DNA of 64,000 nt from NCBI RefSeq assembly GCF_008123425.1, contig NZ_VSSS01000009.1, positions 1 to 64,000 on the forward strand, in the 5' to 3' direction. The DNA comes from Bradyrhizobium rifense (GTDB taxonomy: Bacteria; Pseudomonadota; Alphaproteobacteria; Rhizobiales; Xanthobacteraceae). Shown in pieces: positions 42,905 through 51,117 of this stretch. Each line of letters starts with the position of its first letter. The first letter of the stretch is position 1. Both the position numbers and the translations under genes were made by a program. The notes under the pieces were generated by a model. That model saw nothing but the letters and a program-made list of their open reading frames with translations. It was not told the DNA's origin and did no database searches.

Positions 42905-43458
42905 TTGAGCGACAGCAGGCGGCTGGACTGGGCGGCCCGGACCATTGCGTTCCTGGCGGTGATTGTTGTCCTCGCGGGAGGGCTGTTATTGCTCAATGCG
43001 CCGAACCGCGAACGGCGGACTGTGATTGCGACGAGTTGCAGGGAATTCGCGGCCGATGCCGGCAGGGCGATACCGCCGTCCTGAGCGCGTCATTTGCGCC
43101 CGGCGATCACGTGCATTTGGCGATCGATTTCAAGGGCGTCGGTTATGTCTGGGAGCTGACCGGCGCGTTGGCCACGGCCAAAAAGGACGTGACCGGCTCC
43201 GGCTCGTTCACCACCGTCACCAAGTCCAAATCGACATCCACCGCAGCCGCATCCAGCACGTCGATCATTTCGCATGGCGAGATCAGCGGCTTTGCCACGT
43301 TGGATGTGGAGAGCGACATCACGGCAGCCGGGGATGGCGGGATCGTGATCACCAACAGCTTGCCGCCGGTGGCGCTGCCAAGGATCGCGAGCGCAAGCTG
43401 CGAGGCCTCGAAAGGGCATGCTCAATTGTCAGCCCATGCGGTGGCGAGCCCAAAGTGA
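42905..43458 (+). pseudogene. membrane-anchored protein broken by a +1/-1 frameshift
   Basis: A TTG at 42905 with a perfect GGAGG site 6 bases upstream opens a frame with one membrane helix (WAARTIAFLAVIVVLAGGLLLLNA). That frame then stops at 43084, around residue 60. From about 43055 the reading continues convincingly in another frame: GDTAVLSASFAPGDHVHLAIDFKGVGYVWELTGALA, then a Thr/Ser-rich stretch and DITAAGDGGIVITNSLPPVAL, ending at 43458. The upstream part of the second frame looks like antisense-quality protein. One indel near 43050-43070 would join them. The family is unknown: a small anchored beta-rich protein. It is either a decayed gene or an assembly error. Confidence 0.6.
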
Positions 43459-43542
43459 GCAACGCTGCTGATCCCGCTGCTGACAGCATGTTGGCAGCAG
43501 GGCCGGGCTATGACCACCTCCTGACAAAACGGAGAGCGGGTC

Positions 43543-43911
43543 ATGCCGATCGAGGCAAGCTGTCATTGCGGTGAGACGGTGTTCGAGGTGACAGAGGCGC
43601 CTTCGAGCGTGACGCGCTGCACCTGTTCGCTCTGCGCCAAGCGCGGCGCGCTGTGGGCCTATTACCCGCCGGCGCAGTTTCGTCTGCTGTCGCCCGTCGA
43701 CAATGTCGCGACCTATCTCTGGGCGAGCCGCACGGTCAAACATCACCATTGCGCGAATTGCGGCTGCGGCACCTTTTCGGAGTCGCCGGAGTGGTCGACC
43801 GGCAAGCCCGATTTCGACAATCCCAAGGTCGCGGTGAATGCGCGCCTGTTCGACGATTTCGATCTGGAGGCCGTGCCGGTCAACACGATTGACGGTAAGA
43901 ATTTGTGGTAA
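43543..43911 (+). CDS. GFA family protein (glutathione-dependent formaldehyde-activating enzyme-like)
   Basis: 122 residues, ATG at 43543. The zinc-binding cysteines are CHCG (7-10), CTCSLC (26-31) and CANCGCGTF (about 69-77), as in Gfa/CENP-V family proteins. In Paracoccus Gfa speeds up the reaction of formaldehyde with glutathione; most family members are uncharacterised. No methylotrophy gene is next to it. A soluble cytoplasmic protein. Confidence 0.9.
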   Translation: MPIEASCHCGETVFEVTEAPSSVTRCTCSLCAKRGALWAYYPPAQFRLLSPVDNVATYLWASRTVKHHHCANCGCGTFSESPEWSTGKPDFDNPKVAVNARLFDDFDLEAVPVNTIDGKNLW

Positions 43912-44008
43912 GCACGCAGCCTCGCGCATATCTGCTTGCACACCCGTCCCCTTGAGCCGGCGTGGGAAAGCTGATTTGTTTCCGGCCCAAGAAAAAGGGG
44001 AGGAAGCC

Positions 44009-44824
44009 ATGGTGCGTCTTTTTGCGCGAGTCGTGCTCGCAATGTGTCTGGCCGTTGCAGCCGGTTTCAATGTGCAAGCGCAGACCAAGCCGAAGGTCAC
44101 AACGCTCGGACCGGACTTTCCCAAGGCCACGCTGTTCGTCGGCAACAGCTTCTTCTACTACAACAACGGCATGCCCGGGCATCTCTCCTTCATGGAGCGG
44201 GCCGCGGATGATGCCAACAAGGCGGCCTATCGCAACACTATGGCCACGATCGGCGGTTCCGGCCTCGACTGGCACGACATGGACAATCTGCTGCGGCCGG
44301 GCGGCTTGGGCGCCTATTCCTTCGACGACCAGAACGTTGTCGTCTTCAACAAGCCGGGCAGGCAGTTCGACACGGTCGTCATGATGGATTGCAGCCAGTG
44401 TCCGATTCATCCGCAGCTGAAGGACGCCTTCACCACCTTCGCCAAGAAGGACAGCGAGATCGTACGCGCTCATGACATGCGGCCGGTGCTGTTCATGTCC
44501 TGGGCCTATCTCGACAAGCCGGAAATGACGGAAGGGCTGGCCGAGGCCTATACGATCGCCGGCAACGCGAATAATGCGCTCGTTATTCCCGCGGGTCTCG
44601 CCTTCGCGCGCGTCCGCAAGCTGCAGCCCGAGCTCAATCTCTATGCGCCGGACAAGCGGCACCCGAGCCCCGCCGGCACCTATCTCGCGGCCTGTGTCAC
44701 GCTGGCCGCGCTGACCGGCCGCTCGCCGGTTGGCAATTCCTACACGATGGGGATCGATCCGGAGACGGTGCAATTGCTGCAGAAGGCGGCATGGGACACG
44801 GTGCAGGATTATTACGGGCGGTGA
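44009..44824 (+). CDS. secreted SGNH-type hydrolase
   Basis: 271 residues from the ATG at 44009, with a GGAGG-type site, rather than the longer frame. The signal peptide MVRLFARVVLAMCLAVAAGF ends near residue 25 (NVQAQ). The SGNH block I is LFVGNSFFYYNNG, and the catalytic Asp-x-x-His pair is DKRHPSPAGTYLAACV near the C-terminus; the middle VVMMDCSQCPIHP is typical of the DUF4886-like branch. It is probably a periplasmic esterase or carbohydrate deacetylase. Confidence 0.8.
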   Translation: MVRLFARVVLAMCLAVAAGFNVQAQTKPKVTTLGPDFPKATLFVGNSFFYYNNGMPGHLSFMERAADDANKAAYRNTMATIGGSGLDWHDMDNLLRPGGLGAYSFDDQNVVVFNKPGRQFDTVVMMDCSQCPIHPQLKDAFTTFAKKDSEIVRAHDMRPVLFMSWAYLDKPEMTEGLAEAYTIAGNANNALVIPAGLAFARVRKLQPELNLYAPDKRHPSPAGTYLAACVTLAALTGRSPVGNSYTMGIDPETVQLLQKAAWDTVQDYYGR

Positions 44825-44843
44825 TTGAACCGGGCCGCCAATC

Positions 44844-44964
44844 GGGTGGGCAAAGGCGCGCTTGCGCCGTGCCCACGACCTGTCTCCGTAGGCGAATTTG
44901 GTGGGCACGCTTCCGCCTTCGCTCTTCGAGCTATGGCGGACAAGTCGCTTTGCCCACCCTACGA
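44844..44964. repeat. Bradyrhizobium-type intergenic palindromic repeat, copy 2
   Basis: Bounded by GGGTGGGCAAAG and CTTTGCCCACCC ends. The part 44900-44964 is the reverse complement of 33788-33852 with three differences; the remaining internal part differs between copies. It fills the gap between the SGNH gene and the convergent exonuclease gene, again between converging 3' ends. Confidence 0.85.
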
Positions 44965-44973
44965 GACCATCGT

Positions 44974-45744
44974 TTATTTCAGCACCACCCAGGCCGGCGC
45001 ATGATCGCTCGCACTATCCTCGCCACGAACCGTCTTGTCGACGCCGGCCTTTGCCAGGCGTGAGACGAGGGCAGGGCTGAGCAGCAGATGGTCGAGCCTG
45101 AGGCCCGCATCGCGGGGCCAGCGATTCCGCTTGTAATCCCAGAACGTGTAGATGCGCTCGTCTCCGTGCAGCTCGCGGATCGCATCGCACCAGCCTTGCT
45201 CGACGAGCGAGGCGAACGCCGCACGGCTTTTCGGCTGGATCAGCGCATCCTTGTCCCATGAGCGCGTCGGATAGATGTCGATCGCCGTCGGCGCGACGTT
45301 GTAGTCGCCGGCGAGCACCACGGGAATATCCTGCTTGATGAAGGTTTTGGCGTGGCGTTTCAGCCGCGCAAGCCAGTCCAGCTTGTAGTCGAACTTCGGC
45401 CCAGGCTGCGGATTGCCGTTCGGCAAGTAGATGCTGGTGACGATGACGCCGCGTACGGCGGCCTCGATGTAGCGCGCCTCGTGGTCCTCGGGCCGTCCCG
45501 GCAGCCGGTCGCGCGTCAGCACCGGCTCGGCGTTGCGGGCGAGGATGGCGACGCCGTTCCAGGTCTTCTGTCCGCGCCAGACTGCGCCATAGCCGGCCTT
45601 TTCGATTGCCGCTGCCGGAAATTCGCCATCACTTGCCTTCAACTCCTGGAGTGCGACGACATCCGGCTTGGCCGCGCGCATCCATGCGAGCAGATTGGGC
45701 AGGCGGCGGTTGATGTTGTTGATGTTGAATGTCGCAATCTTCAT
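44974..45744 (-). CDS. xth: exodeoxyribonuclease III
   Basis: 256 residues from the ATG at 45742-45744. All ExoIII landmarks are present: MKIATFNINNINRRLPNLLAW, LQELKASDGEFP with the metal-binding Glu, LAGDYNVAPTAID, and the final SDHAP. It is the AP endonuclease of base excision repair. It diverges from the small secreted protein gene at 45786 over 41 bases. Confidence 0.95.
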   Translation of the reverse strand: MKIATFNINNINRRLPNLLAWMRAAKPDVVALQELKASDGEFPAAAIEKAGYGAVWRGQKTWNGVAILARNAEPVLTRDRLPGRPEDHEARYIEAAVRGVIVTSIYLPNGNPQPGPKFDYKLDWLARLKRHAKTFIKQDIPVVLAGDYNVAPTAIDIYPTRSWDKDALIQPKSRAAFASLVEQGWCDAIRELHGDERIYTFWDYKRNRWPRDAGLRLDHLLLSPALVSRLAKAGVDKTVRGEDSASDHAPAWVVLK

Positions 45745-45785
45745 GTAGAGCTGATCGCCTCGCACGTCCCGACACCGGAGATACA

Positions 45786-46004
45786 ATGTCCAAGTTGAGC
45801 TTTGCCGCTATCGCATTCGTCGTCGCACTCTCCGGGGCCACTTCCGCACAATCGGCCGATCCGCGCGGCGCATGCAAGGCGGACTACGACAAATTCTGCG
45901 CCGGCATCGCGCCTGGCGGCGGCATCGTCGCGTGCTTGAACGGCAAGCGTGACCAACTCAGCGCGACCTGCAAGGCGGCGCTCGACAGCAGGAAGAAGAA
46001 GTAA
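45786..46004 (+). CDS. small secreted cysteine-rich repeat protein
   Basis: 72 residues; the signal peptide MSKLSFAAIAFVVALSGATS is cleaved near AQSA, leaving about 48 residues. CKADYDKFCAGIAPGGGIVACLNGKRDQLSATCKAAL has the four-cysteine GLG1-like spacing common in alphaproteobacterial periplasmic proteins. Basic C-terminus SRKKK. Periplasmic; function unknown. Confidence 0.82.
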   Translation: MSKLSFAAIAFVVALSGATSAQSADPRGACKADYDKFCAGIAPGGGIVACLNGKRDQLSATCKAALDSRKKK

Positions 46005-46016
46005 GCGGCTGACAGC

Positions 46017-47300
46017 TCAGCCCGGCAGTGGCGGCGGGCTTGTCGGCTGCTCGACCGGCGGCGGGGAGGGCGGCTGTTCGGCTGCCTGCGCGGGCTCCGG
46101 CTTTGCCAGCGGCTCCACGACATTGCCGCCCTTGTAGACGCGGGCGTAGCGGTGGCCGAGGCTGGTCAGCACCTCATAGCCGATCGTGCCGAAATGATGA
46201 GCCAACTCGTCGACGGTGATGCCATCGCCGAGCAACGTCACCATGTGGCCGCGACGCGCCGCGTTCGGCGGAAGGTCGGTGATGTCGATCGCGATCAGGT
46301 CCATCGAGATGCGGCCCGCCACCGGACAGCGCTTGCTGGCAACGATCACCTCGGCGCCGCGGGTGCCGTCATTGGAACTGGCCGCGCGGAAATAACCATC
46401 GGCATAGCCGACCGCTATGATCGCGAGCTTGGTCGGTCGTCGCGCCGTCCAGGTGCCGCCATAGCCGACGCTTTCGCCGCGCTCGATGGTGCGGATCTGC
46501 ACGATGCGTGCCTTGAGATCGACCACGGGCTGCATCGGATTGTCGGCCTCCGGCGTCGGATTGACGCCGTAGAGCGCGGCGCCCGGCCGAACCAGGTCGA
46601 ACTGGAAGGGCGCACCAAGGAAAATGCCTGACGAATTCGCAAGCGCCGCCGGCACGCCGGAGAATTCGCTGGCGATGCTGCGGAAGGCCCCAAGCTGCTT
46701 GGCATTGACGGGGCTGTTGAGCTGCTCGGCCGAGACCAGATGGCTCATCACCAGCGTGATGCCGTGATCGCCGGCATTGATGCGGGGGATGATGGCCTGC
46801 GCTTCCGCAAGCGTCAGCCCGAGCCGGTTCATGCCGGTGTCGATGTGGATCGCGGCGCCACCGGACCAGCCGGTACGGCGGCAGAACACGTCCCATTCGG
46901 CGAGCTCGTTGAGGTCGCCGATCACGGGACGGCAGTTGATCTTGGCGTAGTGCTCGCCGGTGTTCTGGAAATACCCGCCGAGCACATAGATCGTGGCGTC
47001 CGGCACCGCCGCGCGGGCGGTGCGTGCCTCCTCGATGGTGGCGACGAAGAAGGTCTTGCAGCCGGCCTTGTTCAGCGCATGCGCGACCTGCGCGGTGCCA
47101 CAGCCATAGGCGTCGGCCTTGATCACCGCCGAGCACTCGGCCGGCACGGCGGTCTTCTCGAGCTTGCGCCAGTTGGCGATGATGGCGTCGAGATCGACGG
47201 TGAGCACGCCGCCGTGGGCTGCGAGCGCGGCAGCTTGATTGGCCTCCGCGGAGAGAAGGCCGGATTGCGGGATCATGTTCGGGTCGGACGCCATTGCCAT
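46017..47300 (-). CDS. alr: alanine racemase with Pro-rich C-terminal tail
   Basis: 427 residues. The PLP lysine is Lys61 in AVIKADAYGCG, and the second catalytic residue is the Tyr in VGYGGTW; HIDTGMNRLG is also conserved. It makes D-alanine for peptidoglycan. The last 30 residues (EPLAKPEPAQAAEQPPSPPPVEQPTSPPPLPG) are a proline-rich tail beyond the normal end of the enzyme. It lies 40 bases downstream of dnaB on the same strand. Confidence 0.95.
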   Translation of the reverse strand: MAMASDPNMIPQSGLLSAEANQAAALAAHGGVLTVDLDAIIANWRKLEKTAVPAECSAVIKADAYGCGTAQVAHALNKAGCKTFFVATIEEARTARAAVPDATIYVLGGYFQNTGEHYAKINCRPVIGDLNELAEWDVFCRRTGWSGGAAIHIDTGMNRLGLTLAEAQAIIPRINAGDHGITLVMSHLVSAEQLNSPVNAKQLGAFRSIASEFSGVPAALANSSGIFLGAPFQFDLVRPGAALYGVNPTPEADNPMQPVVDLKARIVQIRTIERGESVGYGGTWTARRPTKLAIIAVGYADGYFRAASSNDGTRGAEVIVASKRCPVAGRISMDLIAIDITDLPPNAARRGHMVTLLGDGITVDELAHHFGTIGYEVLTSLGHRYARVYKGGNVVEPLAKPEPAQAAEQPPSPPPVEQPTSPPPLPG

Positions 47301-47340
47301 GGCGCCGTTTTACGCAAGTGGCAGGCTTGGTTCAAGGAAC

Positions 47341-48852
47341 TCAGTAATCGTTGCCGCTGCGCGCCGGCATCTGACTGTCAGGCGCGAGGTCGCCGAACCG
47401 CGTGACCGAGGCTTCGAACGCCAAATCGACAGTGCCTGTCGGGCCGTGGCGCTGCTTGCCGATGATGACTTCGGCCTTGCCGTACGCAAGGTCCATGTCC
47501 AGGCGCCATTTCTCGTGCTCGGGCGTGCCCGGGCGCGGCTCCTTCATCGCGAGGTAATATTCCTCGCGGTAAACGAACAGCACGACGTCGGCGTCCTGCT
47601 CGATTGATCCGGATTCACGCAAGTCGGAGAGCTGCGGTCGCTTGTCCTCGCGGGATTCGACCTGACGCGAGAGCTGCGACAGCGCGATCACGGGGACGTT
47701 GAGCTCCTTCGCGAGCGCCTTCAGGCTCGTCGTGATCTCCGTGATTTCCTGCACGCGGCTGTCGCTGGCGCGCTTGCCTGAGCCGGAGAGCAGCTGGATG
47801 TAGTCGATCACGAGCAGATCGAGGCCCTTCTGGCGCTTCAGCCGGCGCGCGCGCGCCATCAGCTGCGCGATCGACAGGCCGCCGGTCGCGTCGACGTAGA
47901 AAGGCAGCGACTGCAGCTCGATCGAGACCTCCCGGATCTTGTCGAAATCGGCTTCCGAGATGCCGCCGCGGCGGATGTGGGAGGAGGGAATGCCGGTGCG
48001 CTCGGCCACGATACGCGTGGCGAGCTGGTCGGCCGACATTTCGCAGGAGAAGAAGCCGATCACGCCGCCATTGGCAGCCTTCATGGTGCCGTCGGCCTGG
48101 AGCTCGGCGACATACGCCTTGGCGACGTTGTAGGCGATGTTGGTCGCCAGCGACGTCTTGCCCATGCCGGGGCGTCCGGCCACGATGATGAGGTCGGAGT
48201 GCTGCAGGCCGCCCATCTTGGTGTCGAGGTCGCGCATACCCGTGGAGATGCCGGACAGCTTTCCGTCACGCTGGAACGCCTTTGCCGCGAGATCGACCGC
48301 GACCGCCAACGCCTGCGAGAATTTCTGGAAGCCGCCGTCATAACGGCCGGACTCGGCGAGTTCATAGAGGCGGCGCTCGGCATCCTCGATCTGCGCCCGC
48401 GGCGCGAAATCGACCGGCGCGTCATAGGCGACATTGACCATGTCTTCGCCGATCCCGATGAGGTCGCGACGCAGCGCAAGATCGTAGATGGTGCGCCCAT
48501 AGTCCTGGGCGTTGATGATGGTGGTCGCCTCAGCCGCGAGCCGCGCCAGATATTGGCCGATGGTCATGCCGCCGACGTCGGTGTCGGCGGGCAGGAACGT
48601 CTTCAGCGTGACGGGCGTGGCGATCTTGCCCATCCGGATCAGGCTGCCGGCGGTCTCATAGATGGTCTGGTGCAGCGGCTCGAAATAGTGCTTCGGCTCC
48701 AGGAAGTCGGAGACACGATAGAAGGCGTCGTTGTTGACCAGAATCGCGCCCAGAAGGCTCTGTTCCGCCTCGATATTGTGCGGCGCGCTCCGATAGGCCG
48801 GAGTTCCGGCTTCGGGCGCGAGTTTGAGGACGTTCGAATCAGTCAGGGCCAT
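47341..48852 (-). CDS. dnaB: replicative DNA helicase
   Basis: 503 residues from the ATG at 48850-48852; the open frame upstream is not convincing. The N-terminal DnaB domain is in PHNIEAEQSLLGAILVNNDAF. The RecA-like ATPase has GRPGMGKTSLATNIA, VIDYIQLL and ALSQLSRQVESREDKRPQLSDLRESGSIEQDAD. It is the ring helicase of the replisome. Upstream 48853-49142 (290 bases) carries only its promoter region; nothing else was recognised. Confidence 0.97.
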   Translation of the reverse strand: MALTDSNVLKLAPEAGTPAYRSAPHNIEAEQSLLGAILVNNDAFYRVSDFLEPKHYFEPLHQTIYETAGSLIRMGKIATPVTLKTFLPADTDVGGMTIGQYLARLAAEATTIINAQDYGRTIYDLALRRDLIGIGEDMVNVAYDAPVDFAPRAQIEDAERRLYELAESGRYDGGFQKFSQALAVAVDLAAKAFQRDGKLSGISTGMRDLDTKMGGLQHSDLIIVAGRPGMGKTSLATNIAYNVAKAYVAELQADGTMKAANGGVIGFFSCEMSADQLATRIVAERTGIPSSHIRRGGISEADFDKIREVSIELQSLPFYVDATGGLSIAQLMARARRLKRQKGLDLLVIDYIQLLSGSGKRASDSRVQEITEITTSLKALAKELNVPVIALSQLSRQVESREDKRPQLSDLRESGSIEQDADVVLFVYREEYYLAMKEPRPGTPEHEKWRLDMDLAYGKAEVIIGKQRHGPTGTVDLAFEASVTRFGDLAPDSQMPARSGNDY

Positions 48853-49142
48853 GATCGAGCGATAGCAATTTTCTGGGGCGGATGCGGGGCCGGGATAAAG
48901 CGCCGACGCAGCCCGAAGCGGAAGCAAAAGCTCGTCGCTATCAACCGATCATTAAAAATGGTGGATGATTAGCGGTCGCAGCATGCGCCGCGCTTGACGG
49001 ACTTTTGCGGAACTCGCCGGCGCTGGAAGTGGCCGCGACCGCACCACGGAAAAATCCGGATGCCGTGAACCTTATGGATTGAGGCGCAGACGTATCAAAG
49101 AGCGCGCGAAATGACGCACGCTGGCCGCTTTCGGCGCCGGTT

Positions 49143-49262
49143 TCAGACCAGCAGGAGGTAGACCAGCGCAACCAGGGCCGCGCCGACGCCGGTGGCGATC
49201 AGGGCGTAATCGGTGCGGAGGTCGTCCTGCACGTCGAATGAGGTTTGGGTCTCTTTGCTCAT
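49143..49262 (-). CDS. 39-residue single-helix membrane protein
   Basis: Translated directly from the sequence: MSKETQTSFDVQDDLRTDYA, then a membrane helix LIATGVGAALVALVYLLLV, stop. The polar start and clean helix argue for a real small protein; the ribosome-binding site is weak. No partner or family was recognised. Confidence 0.45.
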   Translation of the reverse strand: MSKETQTSFDVQDDLRTDYALIATGVGAALVALVYLLLV

Positions 49263-49402
49263 GGCGACGATCTAGGCCAGGACCGACCAGACTTATGTGA
49301 AGCAGATCACATCGCCCCGGATTCTTTCGGGGTACCCCGGAACAGGAATGGCGGATGGGGGATTGACTCCCGTAACCTGCCACCAGGGAGACGAAGCAAG
49401 CG

Positions 49403-49609
49403 ATGCGGCCAGAACGGCAGCGACAGGTTTGGCAAAGCGAGGCTGGCAGCCGGATTTGGCTGTCCGGGCTGATCGTGGCCATGGAGCATGCCGCGCGGCC
49501 CGAGCAGCGGCGTCTGCCTGTCGCACCTGAGACCCTCGCGGCATTGCGAGCCCAGCTAGCGTTACCGGCGTCTTTCCGGATCCCGCCGATTTCGACCCTG
49601 CGTCATTAG
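49403..49609 (+). CDS. small hypothetical protein
   Basis: 68 residues from the ATG at 49403, preceded by GGGAG at a rather long distance. MRPERQRQVWQSEAGSRIWLSGLIVAMEHAARPEQRRLPVAPETLAALRAQL reads as a plausible helical soluble protein; nothing recognised. It ends 3 bases from the convergent cyclopropane synthase gene. It may be non-coding. Confidence 0.35.
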   Translation: MRPERQRQVWQSEAGSRIWLSGLIVAMEHAARPEQRRLPVAPETLAALRAQLALPASFRIPPISTLRH

Positions 49610-49612
49610 AAC

Positions 49613-50863
49613 TCATTCACCAGCAAGCTTCAGCTTCGGCTTGGCGCCACCCTCGAGGGCGCGCAGCCGGGCGTCTTCGTGCGCGATATAGTCGCGGATC
49701 ATCGGGACCACGCCCTGGCGCTTGGTGAGCTGGAGCTGGAAGTTCATCATGCCCTGCTTGCGGAACGTCATCTCGCAGGCGGCGAGGTAAAACTCCCACA
49801 TCAGCGCGAAGCGCTCGTCATAGAGCTGCACGGCTTCCTCGCGTCGGGCCAAGAAACGTTCCCGCCAGGCCTTCAGCGTCTCGGCGTAGTGCAGGCGCAG
49901 GATCTCGACGTCGCAGACCAATAGCCCGGCGTTCTCGAGCGCGGGGAGCACTTCCGACAACGACGGGATGTAGCCGCCCGGGAAGATGTATTTGGCGATC
50001 CAGGGATTGGTCGAATCCGGCCCCTGCGAGCGGCCGATCGAGTGCAGCAGCATGACGCCGTCATCGCTAAGCAGTTCGGCGCAGCGCTTGAAGTAAGTGT
50101 CGTAGAATCTGGCTCCGACATGCTCGAACATGCCGACCGAGACGATGCGGTCGAATGGGCCATCGATGTCGCGATAGTCCTGGAGCAGGAAGCGCGCCTG
50201 TCGCGTCAGGCCTTTTTCGGCGGCGCGCGCATTCGCAACCTGCAACTGCTCCGTCGACAGCGTCACGCCGGTCACGTCGGCGCCCGCGATCTCGGCAAGA
50301 TAGAGGCCGAGCCCGCCCCAGCCTGAGCCGATGTCGAGCACACGTTGGCCACGACTGACCAGCAGCTTTGCGGTGACGTGCCGCTTCTTGGCGAGCTGCG
50401 CGTCGTCGAGCGTCGTTTCCGGCGTCTCGAAATAGGCGCAGCTATATTGCTTGTCGGCGTCGAGGAAGAGCGAATAGAGCCGCGCATCGAGATCGTAGTG
50501 ATGCGCGACATTGCTGCGCGCGCGTGCCCGCGGATTGAATTGCTTCAGGTGCCGGACGAGATAGCGCAGGTGCCACCAGGGCTTTGCCCAGTGCGGCAAC
50601 AGGTCGGCTTGATCGAGCAGGATCGCGAGGGCATCTGCTATGCTGCCGCGCTCGACGACGAACTCGCCGTTCATATAGGCCTCGCCAAGCCCGAGCTCGG
50701 GATTGATGAGGACTCTCCGTTGTGCGTCGGCTGTGACGAAGCGGACTTCGACCGGCTCGCCGGAGCCGTCGCCGACGGCGAACTTCATTCCGCCCGCCGT
50801 GGTCACCGTCATCGACCCGCGGCGGATGAATTGGGACAAGAACTTGCGCAACAAGCGGTCCAT
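49613..50863 (-). CDS. cyclopropane-fatty-acyl-phospholipid synthase family methyltransferase
   Basis: 416 residues from the ATG at 50861-50863 (GAGAGG site). The N-terminal substrate domain includes LINPELGLGEAYMNGEFVVERG. The SAM-binding motif is RVLDIGSGWGGLGLYLAEIAGADVTGVTLS (about 172-201). QDYRDIDGPFDRIVSVGMFEHVG and the C-terminal CEMTFRKQGMMNFQLQL are typical of CFA synthases. It methylenates double bonds of membrane unsaturated fatty acids. More than one such gene is usual in rhizobia. It is divergent from the cytochrome gene. Confidence 0.92.
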   Translation of the reverse strand: MDRLLRKFLSQFIRRGSMTVTTAGGMKFAVGDGSGEPVEVRFVTADAQRRVLINPELGLGEAYMNGEFVVERGSIADALAILLDQADLLPHWAKPWWHLRYLVRHLKQFNPRARARSNVAHHYDLDARLYSLFLDADKQYSCAYFETPETTLDDAQLAKKRHVTAKLLVSRGQRVLDIGSGWGGLGLYLAEIAGADVTGVTLSTEQLQVANARAAEKGLTRQARFLLQDYRDIDGPFDRIVSVGMFEHVGARFYDTYFKRCAELLSDDGVMLLHSIGRSQGPDSTNPWIAKYIFPGGYIPSLSEVLPALENAGLLVCDVEILRLHYAETLKAWRERFLARREEAVQLYDERFALMWEFYLAACEMTFRKQGMMNFQLQLTKRQGVVPMIRDYIAHEDARLRALEGGAKPKLKLAGE

Positions 50864-51117
50864 CGACACACACCTCTCGAGCGAACCCGAAAAGAAGCGA
50901 ACAAACCCGGCCGTCACACGTGGGACTATAATGGTTCCCATGCGTTCGCATGTAAATCTAGGCAGCCTATTCCCGGACCGCTAATGCGTTGTGTTCAAAC
51001 CCGATATTCGAAAAACGCGTAATCACATGCTTGATGAGTGCGCTTCCATTCGCAGCGCAATCGGCTAAAAGGTGACCGCCGCCGCGCCCCGACGCCGGCC
51101 GTATCTGTCGGATTTCA

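Noticed and set aside
48941..49171. 76-residue minus-strand frame upstream of dnaB
   Set aside because: Ser/Ala-rich with no motif or ribosome-binding site, and it overlaps the better 39-residue membrane protein candidate.
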